DNA of 64,000 nt from Pseudorasbora parva. Taxonomy: Eukaryota; Chordata; Actinopteri; Cypriniformes; Gobionidae. A program made the translations under genes and the position numbers. The notes under the pieces are model-generated. The model was not told the origin of the DNA, searched no databases, and saw only the letters and a list, made by a program, of their open reading frames with translations. The stretch lies in NCBI RefSeq assembly GCF_024679245.1, contig NC_090196.1:5519361-5583360 (forward strand). Direction: 5' to 3'. This document shows, piece after piece, positions 22,681-32,960 of this stretch (position 1 is its first letter; each line of letters starts with the position of its first letter).

Positions 22681-23574
22681 AGCTCGGGCTGTTGGGTATG
22701 TCAAGAACAATGTCGCTGCAGCGCGCGCTTACTGCCAAGGAAGTTGTAATGGCTGCCTTGTCATGATAGCGCGCGCCCCTTCCACAGCGCGTTGCTGACT
22801 AGAGCGCGGCTTACGTCATAGCACGCGCTCACTGTCAGAGCATAAGGGCGTCGGAAAATGGCTGCCAAGCTAAGCCCTTTTTTCACTCTATCACTTTCAG
22901 TCCCCTTTATTCAGGCGGCTGGAAAGGTTTTTACACTGTAGACAAAGTGTCCACTACACAGTGTGCACCCCTACATAAGCACTGTTAATTCAGCCTCACA
23001 AAATCACAAATAAATCCCGCCGCGGCCGGATTACACCATATAAAGTCAACTAGCCTTATTGCAGTCAACTAGCCTGTGGTCAAACACGCTTGTCTGCATG
23101 CGCGCTTTCAGTCTAGACTAGAGCATAACGGCATTGTGGAATGGCTCACATACCACCCGCACTTCCTTACATTCTTCCAGTTCCCTTAAGTTAAGTGACT
23201 GGAGATGAAATATTGCAGTCAACTAGCCTGTGCTAAACACGCTCGTCTGCACACTAATGCTGTGTGCGTTTACCCCTGTGGATTTGCTCACTGGTTTGCA
23301 CCGTGGGTATTCTACGTAGGTTGTGCGCCACTGCACATTGTTTACACTACACACAAAAGAGCTTTCTATGTAGGAAATGTGCCCACTTTACAGTCTGCAC
23401 TCCTGCACCCAAGCACTTTTCACAAAGTTCACTCTCGCACACACAATATAAATGTGAGGCGTGCGCCCACTGCAAAGCCTGCACCGCCAAAACTAACACT
23501 ATCCCCACAGTGTTACAAGCAGTGTTACAGCACAAGCAACCCGGCTAACAGGCCCCTATTACTAAGCGGCCAGC
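22681..23574 (+). pseudogene. DIRS gag region, unrecognisable
   Basis: This occupies the position where DIRS elements encode a gag-like protein. A Cys/His-rich stretch (LCRKCAHFTVCTPAPK, YKCEACAHCKACTAK) is readable at about 23360-23500 in one frame. The open frames are short and overlap in different phases. I cannot assign a domain. Confidence 0.4.
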
Positions 23575-24090
23575 CCCCGAATCTAATTCAACCCCTGGCT
23601 TTACGAGCCCAGGCCTGGCAGGCCATTCCTGGTATATAATATTGGGTGTTGAACATATAAAACGAGGTTCTCGCTACAGTTTTGCTCGCAGACCCCGCGA
23701 TTCAAGCCGTGGTCGAGCCCTCTGTAAGAAGCAGTGTCAGTCACGTGCTTCTCGCTGAGGCATTGAGACTGTTAAAGGAGAGAGCGGCGAAAACAGTACA
23801 CCCGACGCTAGCGAGTCAGGTTTTTACTGTCGCTAATTCCTCATGCCGAAAATGGGTGGCGGTCTCAGGCCCATTTTCCAGGCATCTGAACAAAGCACTT
23901 ATGACACGCTCGTTTCAAGGTGCTGACGGTGAAACAAATCCTCGCGCACATTCGCCCCGGGGATTGGGTTTTCTCAATAGATCTGAAAAACGCATACTTC
24001 ACGTTACGATAACCCCCCACCCCCACTACAGGCCATTCTTGAGATTCGCCTTCGAGGGGCAGGCTTATCAGTACAGTCATTGTCATAGAC
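23575..24090 (+). pseudogene. DIRS reverse transcriptase, N-terminal part only
   Basis: The readable pieces in order are QPLALRAQAWQAIPG, VEPSVRSSVSHVLLAEALRL, RHLNKALMTRSF and VTITPHPHYRPFLRFAFEGQ. They match the start of fish DIRS reverse transcriptases but sit in three frames. After AYQYS at about 24080 the similarity breaks off. The catalytic aspartate motif and most of the polymerase are deleted. Confidence 0.75.
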
Positions 24091-24615
24091 TCAAGACTTA
24101 CGGCATAAGAACCACCACGTCTTGATAATGTACATAAAATCGCTAGGGCAGCCGAGATCAGACTCTGTTCACTGCATGGCTAAGCATCTCATTTTATGGG
24201 CAGAGCACAATCTGAGCTCCCTAAGGGCGGCTTACGTGCCAGGTATTCTGAATCAGGGTCTGGACATGTTATCCAGAGGACCCATGTCCCCAGGGGGATG
24301 GTCCCTTTACCCGCAAACAATTCAGCTCGCACAGCACACGCTGCCCAATATTTTTTCTGCAAACGCAGGGATGCCCTGGCCCATGTTGGCCCAGACTCCC
24401 TCTATATGTTCCCTCCGATCGCGATCCAGCTGCAGCCTGTGCTTTTTAATAGCCCCACTTTGGAAGAACCGCACATGGTTCTCCATACTGTTTCAGCTGT
24501 CAGACACAGCCCCATGCCTATTCTGCCAATGAAAGGGAAGGTCTGGCATCCCAATCCCGAGCTGTGGGCCCTCCACGTATGGCCCATCAACGGTATCCGG
24601 GAACCTCTCTGACAA
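24091..24615 (+). pseudogene. DIRS RNase H and following region, degenerate
   Basis: HLILWAEHNLSSLRAAYVPG and LNQGLDMLSRGPMS match the end of the RNase H domain and its downstream region. PNPELWALHVWP precedes the recombinase as in other fish DIRS elements. Two overlapping frames carry the pieces, so frameshifts are present. Confidence 0.7.
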
Positions 24616-25570
24616 GTTATGAACACTATTTCGGAAGCTAGAGCCCCTGCTATCTGGCAGCTCTGCTTTGAAGTGGGCAGTGGTTTTCTAACCAATGTGC
24701 CACGCGAAACATCGACGCACACTCATGCGAACTGGCGGAACCGCTCGCTTTCTCCAAGAGCTAATGGATGCGGGCCGTCCCCCCTCCATACTCGGGGTGT
24801 GTGTCTCCGCCATAGCAGCTAGCCACGCTCCGATCGCGGCACATTCACTAGGGAAAAGTGATCTTATTGTGTGTTTTCTTAAAGGGGCCAGGAGATTCAG
24901 CCCGCCTTGCCCCTACCTCGGTCCCTATTTGGGACCTCGCCATGGTTTTGGAGGCCGTGAAGGGTTCCCCCTCCTAACCACTTCAGAACACGAGCTTGAA
25001 GCACATATCACTCAAAACCGTTTTTCTGCTGGCTGTGGCCTCGGTTAACCGAGTGGGTGGCTTACCTGCACTCTCCGTGAGCCCTTCCTGTCTTGAGTTT
25101 GGGTCCAGCAACTTCAAGGTTGTGCTCAAACCGAGGCATGGTTTTATGCTGAAAGTGCTATCAACCCCTTCAGTATGCAGGTCTTTGCACTGCTTAACCC
25201 GCGTCTCAGAGAGAATAAGACGCAAACCTATTCTGCCCAGTCAGAGCATTGAGATTGTATCTAGAGCGCTCCGCCCCCTTCAGGCAGTCGGATCAGCTCT
25301 TCATTGCTTCGGTGGCCGCACTAAAGTTTGTGCTGTCATGAAACAGTCTCTCACACTGGATAGTGGATGCAGTCCCACTAGCATATAGGTCCAGGACCTA
25401 ACCTGTCCTACAGGCATTTAAGCCCACTCCTCTAGAGGCATGGCCTCATCTTGGGCTTGGTCGTGTGACATTTCTTTGGAAGATATCTGTGCGGCGGCAG
25501 GCTGGGCCTCTCCGTCCACTTTTATCAGATTCTACAAGTTGGAGGTTCCAGCTCTACAAGCAGGGCTTCT
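24616..25570 (+). pseudogene. DIRS tyrosine recombinase, frame-shifted
   Basis: The order is NTISEARAPA, LQELMDAGRPPS, IAASHAPIAAHSLGKSDL, then SLKTVFLLAVASVNRVGGLP and VSPSCLEFG. The C-terminal box HSSRGMASSWAW (from about 25425) and WASPSTFIRFY (Tyr codon at 25533-25535) keeps the H-x-x-R and the nucleophilic Tyr of the family. Stops and at least three frame changes make it non-functional. Confidence 0.78.
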
Positions 25571-25814
25571 CTCCATCTAGGCTCTATCTTGACCCTGGCA
25601 AACAGATTGCCTTACATTTTGGCCTGTACACATTAGTCCTTAAGCACTATTCTTTCATCATAAGATCCGACTATGTCCGATCAGCTGTTCAAACGAACCG
25701 ACTCTTCCGGTTCTTCATTCCCCTTATAAGCCGCCTCTGTCGGTGTCTCGGGGGTTTATAACATGTGCTTTGGGTATACTGGGTCAGTCAGCACACACGG
25801 CGCTTTACATTGTG

Positions 25815-25910
25815 TTCCCATACGTAATACGAGGAACCTCTCTCGAAAGGGAACGTACTCGGTTACTTTCGTAACCTCGGTTCCCTGAGAGAGAGGAACG
25901 AGTATTACGT
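25815..25910. repeat. DIRS internal complementary region (circular junction)
   Basis: Bases 25815-25854 are the reverse complement of the left outer end (TACGAGGAACCTCTCTCGAA and on to GGGAAC). Bases 25855-25910 are the reverse complement of the right outer end (GTACTCGGTTACTTTCG and on). The two halves abut directly, so this block is a template copy of the joined ends. That is the accepted DIRS replication intermediate. Confidence 0.9.
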
Positions 25911-25935
25911 TCCGTGCCGTGTTTATGCTTCTCAG

Positions 25936-26273
25936 GTATCGCTTCAGTCGATCTTAAAACCTGACACCTATGGCGAATTAGGGTCTTATATAGCCTCCTG
26001 TATGCAAATATAAGCACCTTTTTCGGCGGGCTTCTGGAACGCCCCCCATTGGTTCGTTCCTCTCAGCCGCCTCACCATAGGTTCCTGCAGTTGCCGCAGC
26101 CCGGCCAATCAGAACGCTCCTCGCGCTGGGCTATGGCCGTGCAGCTCACTGCGCTTTACATAGATACCTTTATTAAAAGTTTTGCTTCACATTCTCGAGA
26201 AAAGGAGTTTTTCCCATACGTAATACTCGTTCCTCTCTCTCAGGGAACCGAGGTTACGAAAGTAACCGAGTAC
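25936..26273 (-). repeat. DIRS right inverted terminal repeat
   Basis: This is an inverted copy of 20452-20766. It ends with AAGTAACCGAGTAC at 26273. The outer 50 bases contain a GGTTACGAAAGTAACC palindrome absent from the left end. Confidence 0.88.
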
Positions 26274-27676
26274 GATATGTGATTCTAAGGGATTTTAGTA
26301 AAAAGCTGATAACTTTAAGATAATGCTAGACAAATGCATAGCTCCAGCCATTAATCAATTGGTGTTGTGATGTTTCACTGTTTAAACTAAATCTTCGTAT
26401 TTAGCTTATGTAAATTTGTGTGTAGCTAAAATCGTTGTATTGTTCTTTAATTGTTACAGAGGACATTGGAGACCAAGAGCAAGTTGATTTCTGCATATTT
26501 GAAGAAACCAAGCATTTACATGAGAACCAAGATTCGGCAGATCTTCTTGATTTATCCATCACTGAAGGCAAGGCTCCTTACATTTAAATTGATGCACACA
26601 GACAGATGTGTATTGTTACACTTCTATTAATTTTTTCTAAAAAAAAAAAAACTCTAACAAATGTCTTTTTTTGAAGAAGAAGAAGAAGAACGCAATGAGC
26701 TGCTCAGGCTTTCCTTGGAGCTCAGTGAAACGTCTTCAGATGATGACAGTGACCATGAAGAGCAACATGTCTTTACAGATGGTCAGCACAGAACATTTGG
26801 ATTTTAAAGATGACAAACCTGAAGAAGATAATGACAATAGAGACAGCTCTGCTTTAATACTTGTAAAGCTATTAGCAATAATGCTTTTAACCTGGCAAGC
26901 ATTGTTCAACATTTCAGACAATGCCATCACTGCACTGCTGCTATGCCTCAGACAACTGATGGCTCATTGGAAATATTCTCAGAGTTGATTGGTGTCTCCT
27001 GGGTTTGCCACTGTGGCCTTTGGTTTACTCAGTTGGGGACACTAAATTTATGATCAACGTTATTCAACTAAATATACAAATAAAATAAATTAATTAGGTC
27101 TTATTTAATTCTATAAACTATAATATTGATCTGCCAACATTGTTGACCCTACAGCCAACTAAAATTTTGTTGCAATACCAGTACGACAACTTCACTGAAT
27201 ATGCTGTCTGTCCAAAAAGATGATAAGCTTCAATGGCAAGGAATATCTGTACCCCAAACTAACCTATTGTTACTAGAAAGTAACTCAGTCATTAGAGACC
27301 TTGGTAAAAAAGACCTGGGTTTTTTAAAAAGAGAGGCGTGGAGAGAAATACAAATTCTTGGACGAACCAGTCCTCGACCCAAATGCAGAGCTGCGTGCTG
27401 GAGACATTAAGAGATTTCTTATAATCAGTGTTAAAAACTAACACACGTCCTATACGCCATGTTGTTGCAAAGGTTTCGTGGTTGCACCCGCATCCAGACG
27501 AATGTTTCTTTGGGAACCCTGTGGAGGTGTGGCACACAGACTGATTGTGCAGCAGCGTTCCTACCTGTGGAACGTATTGCAGGGAGATGTGTACTAAGTA
27601 CATACATTGTGCAGTTAAGTCAAACAAAAGAAAAGGTATCAGCCATAATTCCCATTTGCACAATGTTTGAGATTTA

Positions 27677-28083
27677 GCCCCATGCGATTTCCAACAACCT
27701 TCTTTTTATTCCTTTAATTTTATTTTGAGCATATCTGGGTTTTTTTTGTGTGTTTTTAAAGCCATGTTTTCATTATTTCATATTAATGTACAATCCTTTT
27801 TATTAAATGTTATTGTTATTAACTGCATTTTGTAAAACTTCACAATAAATGTGGGTTGTTCTAAAATGGTTGGTTAATTTTCCTTTATTTGTTCCATTCA
27901 ATTTCTTAATTTAAAGTTTTTGTGACTATATGTTCGGGGTGTTTATTTTGTAGTGTTTTTATAAAAACTTTGATTAAGAGTCATAATCCTCAATCCTGAA
28001 GTCCACCCCTGCCACCCCTCCCTCTGAGAACAGCCAGCACCTCAGTGTCATTAACATATGAAAGGCCTTCTTCACACCTAACA
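27677..28083. other. EnSpm right-arm non-coding sequence
   Basis: AT-rich sequence lies downstream of the transposase remnant, with AATAAA near 27844 as a possible poly(A) signal. No gene is seen. Confidence 0.4.
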
Positions 28084-28661
28084 TACCCCTTTTCCACCAA
28101 GGCAGTGCTGGTGCTAAATCGGAGCCAGAGCCTAGTTTCAAATCGGTTCTTTGTGTTTCCACAGCCAAAGCACCAGCTCCGAGCCAGGAAAAGTGGTTCT
28201 TAAGTAACACCAAAACATTGCTGGGCTAGAAGTAAGAACCGCTTGCGTCACCGGCTGGGGGCGGCGTTACCGTGACCAACAAGATGAACACAAACCTGTG
28301 ACCGCCATTTTTTCAATAGCAGCTAATCAAGCTAACAGCTGCTGGATTGTAATCTTCGTCTATACAAATCATGGAGAGCTGCACAAATGCGTTGGATTTG
28401 CGGCGTTTTAATGCTGATGTAGGATCATAAAGCCATGGGCCACTGAGGGAAGGCTTGTTCGAGATGCATCGGCGCGCGCTGTGCAGACTGATTGCGTATG
28501 ACATCAAAGTAGAGCGAGCGCCAACGACCCCTTATGCTTTTGAATCGCTCGCGCAGTATTTGGATATCATATGTGGGTTGGTCTGCGCAGCGTCAATGCA
28601 TTAGATAGAACACGCCTGGAAATTGTGTGTGTGTGTGTGTTTCCCGCTGCCTCGCTAGCAG

Positions 28662-29504
28662 TAGAGTCCTGCAACGGGTCGGGTACCCGCGGGCATAAAA
28701 GTGGCTAAAACAGGTGGATTGTGACATAAATTATAAAATACACGGGCGGGGTGTGGGCGGATAATTAATTCCGTGCGAGCGGGTAGAAGCGCGGATGAAA
28801 AATATGTGCAATATTTTTCTGTGCTGTGGCAAGGCGGAGGAGCGAGCGAGACCGGGGCGTGATGGCGAATGAGTGTCACCTGTGAGCCACACCGGTCTCA
28901 AATCCTCTCACGAGGGAGCTCGGCGGCATATAAGGACGAGAGATCACCAGACCTGGATTTTACGTTGAGTTGTGTTTGTTTTATTATGTGTGTGCGTGGC
29001 AGATGTCCGTGAGGGGCCGCGTTACTTTCGCTTTGTTTGGTTAAGTCTTTTAAATGTTCGCCGGTTCTCGAAAAACGATCAAAACGATCCGGTCGTCCTT
29101 CTTCCCCCCCAAACATACTGTATTACAATTTCTATGTCCAATTTACCATTACACATACACGCAACAACTATTTGCCATTTGATCCATCACGTCACCACCA
29201 CTGTGACTTTTGTTGATGCCACTCGTAGCCCAGATGGAGCGAGCGTTGCAGGATAAGCAATGGATGAAGTAAAAGTAAAGTTGGTGAGTGAAGTATATAA
29301 AATTGTTGACAACGAGTCTATAAAGGCACTTTAGCCTGTTTCTTTAGCCCATTCATGATGCTGTTGATGTTGAGAGAAGTGCAATATTAAAAAAAATAAA
29401 GCATTTTAATTGAAATGATTTTAGCGTGTGTGATTTATTGCGGGCAGGGATCGGGTAACGGGCAAATATTAACGGGTCTGGGATGGACCCGTGCAGGACT
29501 CTGG
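28662..29504. mobile_element. Second hAT-like element nested in 28084-29650
   Basis: The left end TAGAGTCCTGCAACGGGTC and the right end GACCCGTGCAGGACTCTG form inverted repeats. The subterminal sequence repeats GGGTA/TACCC pieces (GGGTACCCGCGGGC; CGGGTAACGGGC). It contains a solo LTR at 28825-29127 and no intact transposase. Confidence 0.65.
28825..29127 (+). mobile_element. Solo LTR (TG...CA), innermost insertion
   Basis: It starts TGTGGCAAGGCGGAGGAGCG and ends CTGTATTACA. Over its length it matches the antisense LTR at 37015-37343, sharing GCCACACCGGTCTC, GAGGGAGCTCGG, TTTACGTTGAGTT and TGTTCGCCGGTT. A 5-bp target duplication is not seen. Confidence 0.7.
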
Positions 29505-29875
29505 TATGACGTAAGACCTGGCTCTGTTGTGGCTCTTAGCATGTGGAAAAGAAAACGGTTCTTAGAAGGCTCTCAAGTCGAACCAACTTAGAACTGACAC
29601 TATCACTGGCTCCGAACTAGCACCCGGTTCATTCTGGTGGAAAAGGGGTAACAGTCACCAGTCCTAGCACCCAGCAGTGTTTCAGCTGTATATTTCCGTG
29701 AAATTTCACGGATGCCTGTATATGTCCGCATATGTGAGGTTTCCGGGTGTATCTTGAAATATACTGTTCCGTGTTACTCTGATCCGCTTTTTCCCACATA
29801 TGTCCGGTAAACCTCAAATTACACAGGAGTTTACCATGCCCGGATAATCCCGTATTCCAGGGTTTTCATGCAGTG

Positions 29876-30020
29876 GAAAGGAAAGGAAAGGAAAGGAAAG
29901 GAAAGGAACGGAACGGAACGGAACGGAACGGAACGGAAAGGAAAGGAACGGAAAGGAAAGGAAAGGAAAGGAAAGGAAAGGAAAGGAAAGGAAAGGAAAG
30001 GAAAGGAAAGGAAAGGAAAG
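29876..30020. repeat. (GGAAA)n microsatellite, right part
   Basis: This resumes the array that stops at 16923, on the same strand and with the same GGAAC variants. It begins with the GAA duplicate of the EnSpm target site. Confidence 0.95.
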
Positions 30021-30332
30021 ATAATATCTCATCTGATAAATGATCATCTGGAGAAACTGATCTAATGTCTCCGGTGAACTCGGTCCCACTCTGGAGGAGA
30101 CAGCAGTACTTAAACAGAGCTCAGGGTGTATCCACAGCGGGATGTGTTTTATTTATTTCCTGAACTCGGGGCAGGTGAGGAGGGTGTTTGTCAGGTGAAT
30201 GAGAAGAGAGGTATTGAAGTGTATGAAATATTCAGCAAAACAGTAATGATTCCCCTGGACAAAGCAAAGGAAGGTGGAAGAGCAAAAACTGAGGCTGGAG
30301 AACAAGGGAGGGGAAATACAAAGGGATTCCAT

Positions 30333-30333
<1 letters not shown>

Positions 30334-30403
<70 letters not shown>
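30334..30403. repeat. (TC)n microsatellite
   Basis: About 35 TC units are followed by a poly(T) run. Confidence 0.97.
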
Positions 30404-30405
<2 letters not shown>

Positions 30406-31312
30406 TTTTTTTTTTTACTTGAGGAAAAGACTGACAAAAGAGCTGAAGTGCCAAATAGATTCCTTTCAAATCCATCTATGGCTTTCTCCAGTGACATCAA
30501 AGTACATGGCTGCTTATGATTCAGGACTGTTTGAAAGCGCTCAACGGAGGGTAATAAATGTGAGAAGATGGTATTGTAAAAATCATCTCTCAGGGACAGT
30601 CAGAAATGTGTCGGAGAGGCATGGCCATCTTCAGCCACATTCATATTTATGAATATAAAGTGCAAATGCAGTTTGCCAGATTGTACTTAATAGATCGCAC
30701 AAATAACTAGAGAGTGACACAGAGAGCGTGTCTCATTCTTTCAATAAAGTGTCTCCCATCATGCACTTCTAAAAGCAAACAACCTCTACAAATCTTTATT
30801 AATGTGAAGATTTACTCATAATTTGAAGACTTACGTACAGACCAAGGAAGTAGTTTATCCAAATAAAGCTAACATACATAAATAAATAAAAAGGTTTTGG
30901 ATGTCACAGTGGGAGATGTTATATTATCTCATGTTTACTTGTAATTGTCTGTATAATATTTCTGTTTAGATCAGTCAGTTAACAAAAGAAATGTAACAAA
31001 TATTAACAAATTTAAATTTTAGCCAATACTGATAGTTAATGTTCTTATTACAGATAATAAATATGACAGGCTACATTATCAAAATATATTGTCTGTTTTA
31101 TTGAGAAAACATTCACTCAGACTGTAGATTCACTCATTTTATTTTAATCAAGTGACTTTTGGAAATCGGAAAGTGCTGTTTGAATTAGGAATACAGTATA
31201 TAGCTGATAATTACTCATAACAATAGAAATGATCTACACATTCCAATGATGGCCTAGTCACTCCAGTAATAATAAATACAGTACAAGATGCAAATATGGA
31301 CTTCCAATTTTG
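30404..31312. other. Intergenic sequence, no gene seen
   Basis: Complex AT-rich sequence with no family signature. The stretch 30590-30760 has balanced composition and no repeat character. Confidence 0.35.
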
Positions 31313-32374
31313 ACAATAGGCCTGCAGACGCTTCTACACACATTAGTGAAAGAATGGGTCGCTCTCAGGAGCTCAGTGAACTCAAGTGTGGTGCCGTGAT
31401 AGGTTGCCACCTGTGCAATAAGTCCATTCCTCACATATCCTCACTACTAAATATTCCACGCTCAACTGTTAGTGGGATTATAACAAAATGCATGCAATTG
31501 GGAACAACAGCAACTCAGCCCTGAAGTGATAGGCCACGTAAAATCACAGAGCGGGGTCAGCACATGCTGAGGGTCACAGTGCGCAGGAGTCGCCAACTTT
31601 CTGCAGAGTCAATAGCTATAGACCTCCACATTTTCTGTGGCCTTCAGATGAGCTCAAGATCAGTGTGTAGAGAGCTTCATGGAATGGGTTTCCATGGCCG
31701 AGCAGCTCATCCAAGCCTTACATCACCAAGTGCAATGCAAAGCGTGGGATGCAGTAAAGCAGCCGTCACTGGACTCTAGAGCAGAGACGTGTTCTCTGAA
31801 GCGACCCATCACGCTTCTCTGACTCCGATTGATGGACGAGTCTGGGTTTGGTAGTTGTCAGGAGAACTGTACTTGCCTGACTGCATTGTACCAAGTGTAA
31901 AGTTTGGTGGAGGAGGGGATTATGGTGTGGGGTTGTTTTTCAGGGGTGAACTTGGCCCCTTAGTTCCAGTGAAAAGGACTCTTAATGCTTCAGCATACTA
32001 AGACATTTTGGACAATTTCATGCTCCCAAATCTGAAGTAACAGTTTAGGGATGGCCCCTTCCTTGACTGGCCTGCACAGAGTCCTGACCTCAACCCAACT
32101 GAACACCTTTGGGATGAATTAGTGCGGAGACTGAGAGCCAGGCCTTCTCGTCCTACATCAGTGCCTGACCTCACAAATGCGCTTCTAGAAGAATGGTCAA
32201 ATATTCCCATAAACACACTCCTAAACCTTGAGGAAAGCCTTCCCAGAAGAGCTGAAGCTGTTAGAGCTGCAAAGGGTGGGACGACTCCATATTAAACCCT
32301 ACGGATTAAGAATGGGATGATATTAAAGTTCATGTAAAGGCAGGCGTCCCAAAATTTTTTGTAATGTAGTGTAG
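31313..32374 (+). pseudogene. Tc1/mariner transposase copy A, inactivated
   Basis: The N-terminal helix-turn-helix is readable (GRSQELSELKCGAVIG, LLNIPRSTVSGII) and MLRVTVRRSRQLSAESIAID follows. The segment that should hold the first catalytic Asp (W-S-D-E) is replaced by FSEATHHAS. The second catalytic Asp region is deleted between QFRDGPF and LDWPAQSPDLNPTEHLWDE. The C-terminus ends LPRRAEAVRAAKGGTTPY. The right terminus reads GGCGTCCCAAAATTTTTTG; the left inverted repeat is missing. Confidence 0.8.
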
Positions 32375-32589
32375 CTTTAATTTTCTTGTTGAAATAGCTA
32401 TGTTTAATTGTTTAACCCTCCCTGATTGATACTTTCTGTATATTCTTTATTTATCTTATTTAATTATTTATTTATTTATATTTTGTTGTTTAAACACATT
32501 GCTAACAGTACATTAACATAGCATCTAAGCGAACAAGTTACAAGTTAGTTATTCCCACATTTGCCAAGATATGCAAAGTCACTGATTTT

Positions 32590-32960
32590 CCCCGAAAGCA
32601 AAGCAAACATATGACTGAGCAGGTAGAGTCATGAGTAATCTTTGGGACAAACAGAAATGTGCCATGACTCTCAACCTTGCTGAGTGCCATTATCGTCTGC
32701 AGCTCCAAAATATTGACAGCTGAAATGACTGAGAACTCACTGAACCTTTAAAACCAAGTAGTGGACCATTGACTTTTACAACAAGCCAAATCACACTCAA
32801 CCACAGCGAGAATGTCTCCGGATCTTAGCCTGCTTGAATTATGAGCTGACACAGCTTCAATCACCTGCCAATAAAACAGGCCGACCGGTGGAGTTGGATT
32901 ACAGGTGCTGATGTGTGGCACATTTATCTGTTTTTAACTGACACAACGAAACAAACCCTC
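32590..32960. promoter_or_regulatory. Candidate conserved non-coding element A
   Basis: This is non-repetitive, compositionally balanced sequence with TALE-like TATTGACAGCTGAAATGAC and GAGCTGACAC motifs. A role as an irx3 enhancer is inferred only from motif content and the gene-desert setting. Confidence 0.25.

Larger units (their letters stand above)
20452..26273 (+). mobile_element. DIRS-type tyrosine-recombinase retrotransposon, degenerate
   Basis: Inverted terminal repeats of about 310 bp bound the element (20452-20766 and 25936-26273). An internal complementary region at 25815-25910 joins copies of both outer ends, which is diagnostic of DIRS elements. Between them come a CG-rich leader with a 120-bp satellite, then decayed RT, RNase H and tyrosine-recombinase coding sequence, in that order. 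It sits in the first intron of the EnSpm transposase gene in the same orientation. DIRS elements integrate by recombination and normally make no target duplication, and none is seen here. Confidence 0.88.
19846..27676 (+). pseudogene. EnSpm tnp2-like transposase gene, split by a DIRS element and decayed
   Basis: Exon 1 (19846-20088) starts with ATG but has a TGA at codon 14. Then a CHHCNENVSHAYFL zinc-finger-like motif and VDWDDAGIHF lead to a GTAAGT donor. The acceptor at 26458-26459 restores phase and continues EDIGDQEQVDFCIFEETK up to about 26567, where the donor is GC. A third exon (from about 26678) is acidic (NELLRLSLELSETSSDDDSD) and is followed by WQALFNISDNAITALL, a motif of fish EnSpm proteins. 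The last piece (about 27470-27676) has AKVSWLHPHPDECFFGNPVEVW and, frame-shifted, LPVERIAGRC. This matches the usual C-terminal end of animal tnp2-type transposases. The middle catalytic portion is missing. Confidence 0.6.
28084..29650. mobile_element. hAT-like element inserted in the EnSpm right arm
   Basis: The terminal inverted repeats are TACCCCTTTTCCACCA at the left and TGGTGGAAAAGGGGTA at the right. Inner segments also mirror (GGAGCCAGAGCC and GGCTCCGAAC; CGGTTCTT and AAGAACCG). A clear 8-bp target duplication is not visible, so hAT membership is probable only. It hosts another element at 28662-29504. Confidence 0.65.
16924..29875 (+). mobile_element. EnSpm/CACTA-type DNA transposon, 12.95 kb, with nested insertions
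   Basis: The left end is CACTGCATGAAAA and the right end is TTTTCATGCAGTG, an exact 13-bp inverted repeat with the CACTG start typical of animal EnSpm elements. GAA flanks both sides (16921-16923 and 29876-29878), matching the 3-bp target duplication of the superfamily. Subterminal regions (16924-17110 and 29680-29875) carry many short CCGG/TATAC motifs such as TATCCGGACC, GTATACTGGCCGG and CCCGGATAA, as expected for subterminal transposase sites. Inside are two divergent broken genes. Later insertions are a DIRS element at 20452-26273 and a hAT-like element at 28084-29650. Without those two the element would be about 5.6 kb. Confidence 0.85.

Noticed and set aside
23205..23639. A 144-codon open frame as an independent gene
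   Set aside because: It lies in the DIRS body and its last residues (QPLALRAQAWQAIPG) are the start of the DIRS pol region; no separate family is recognised.
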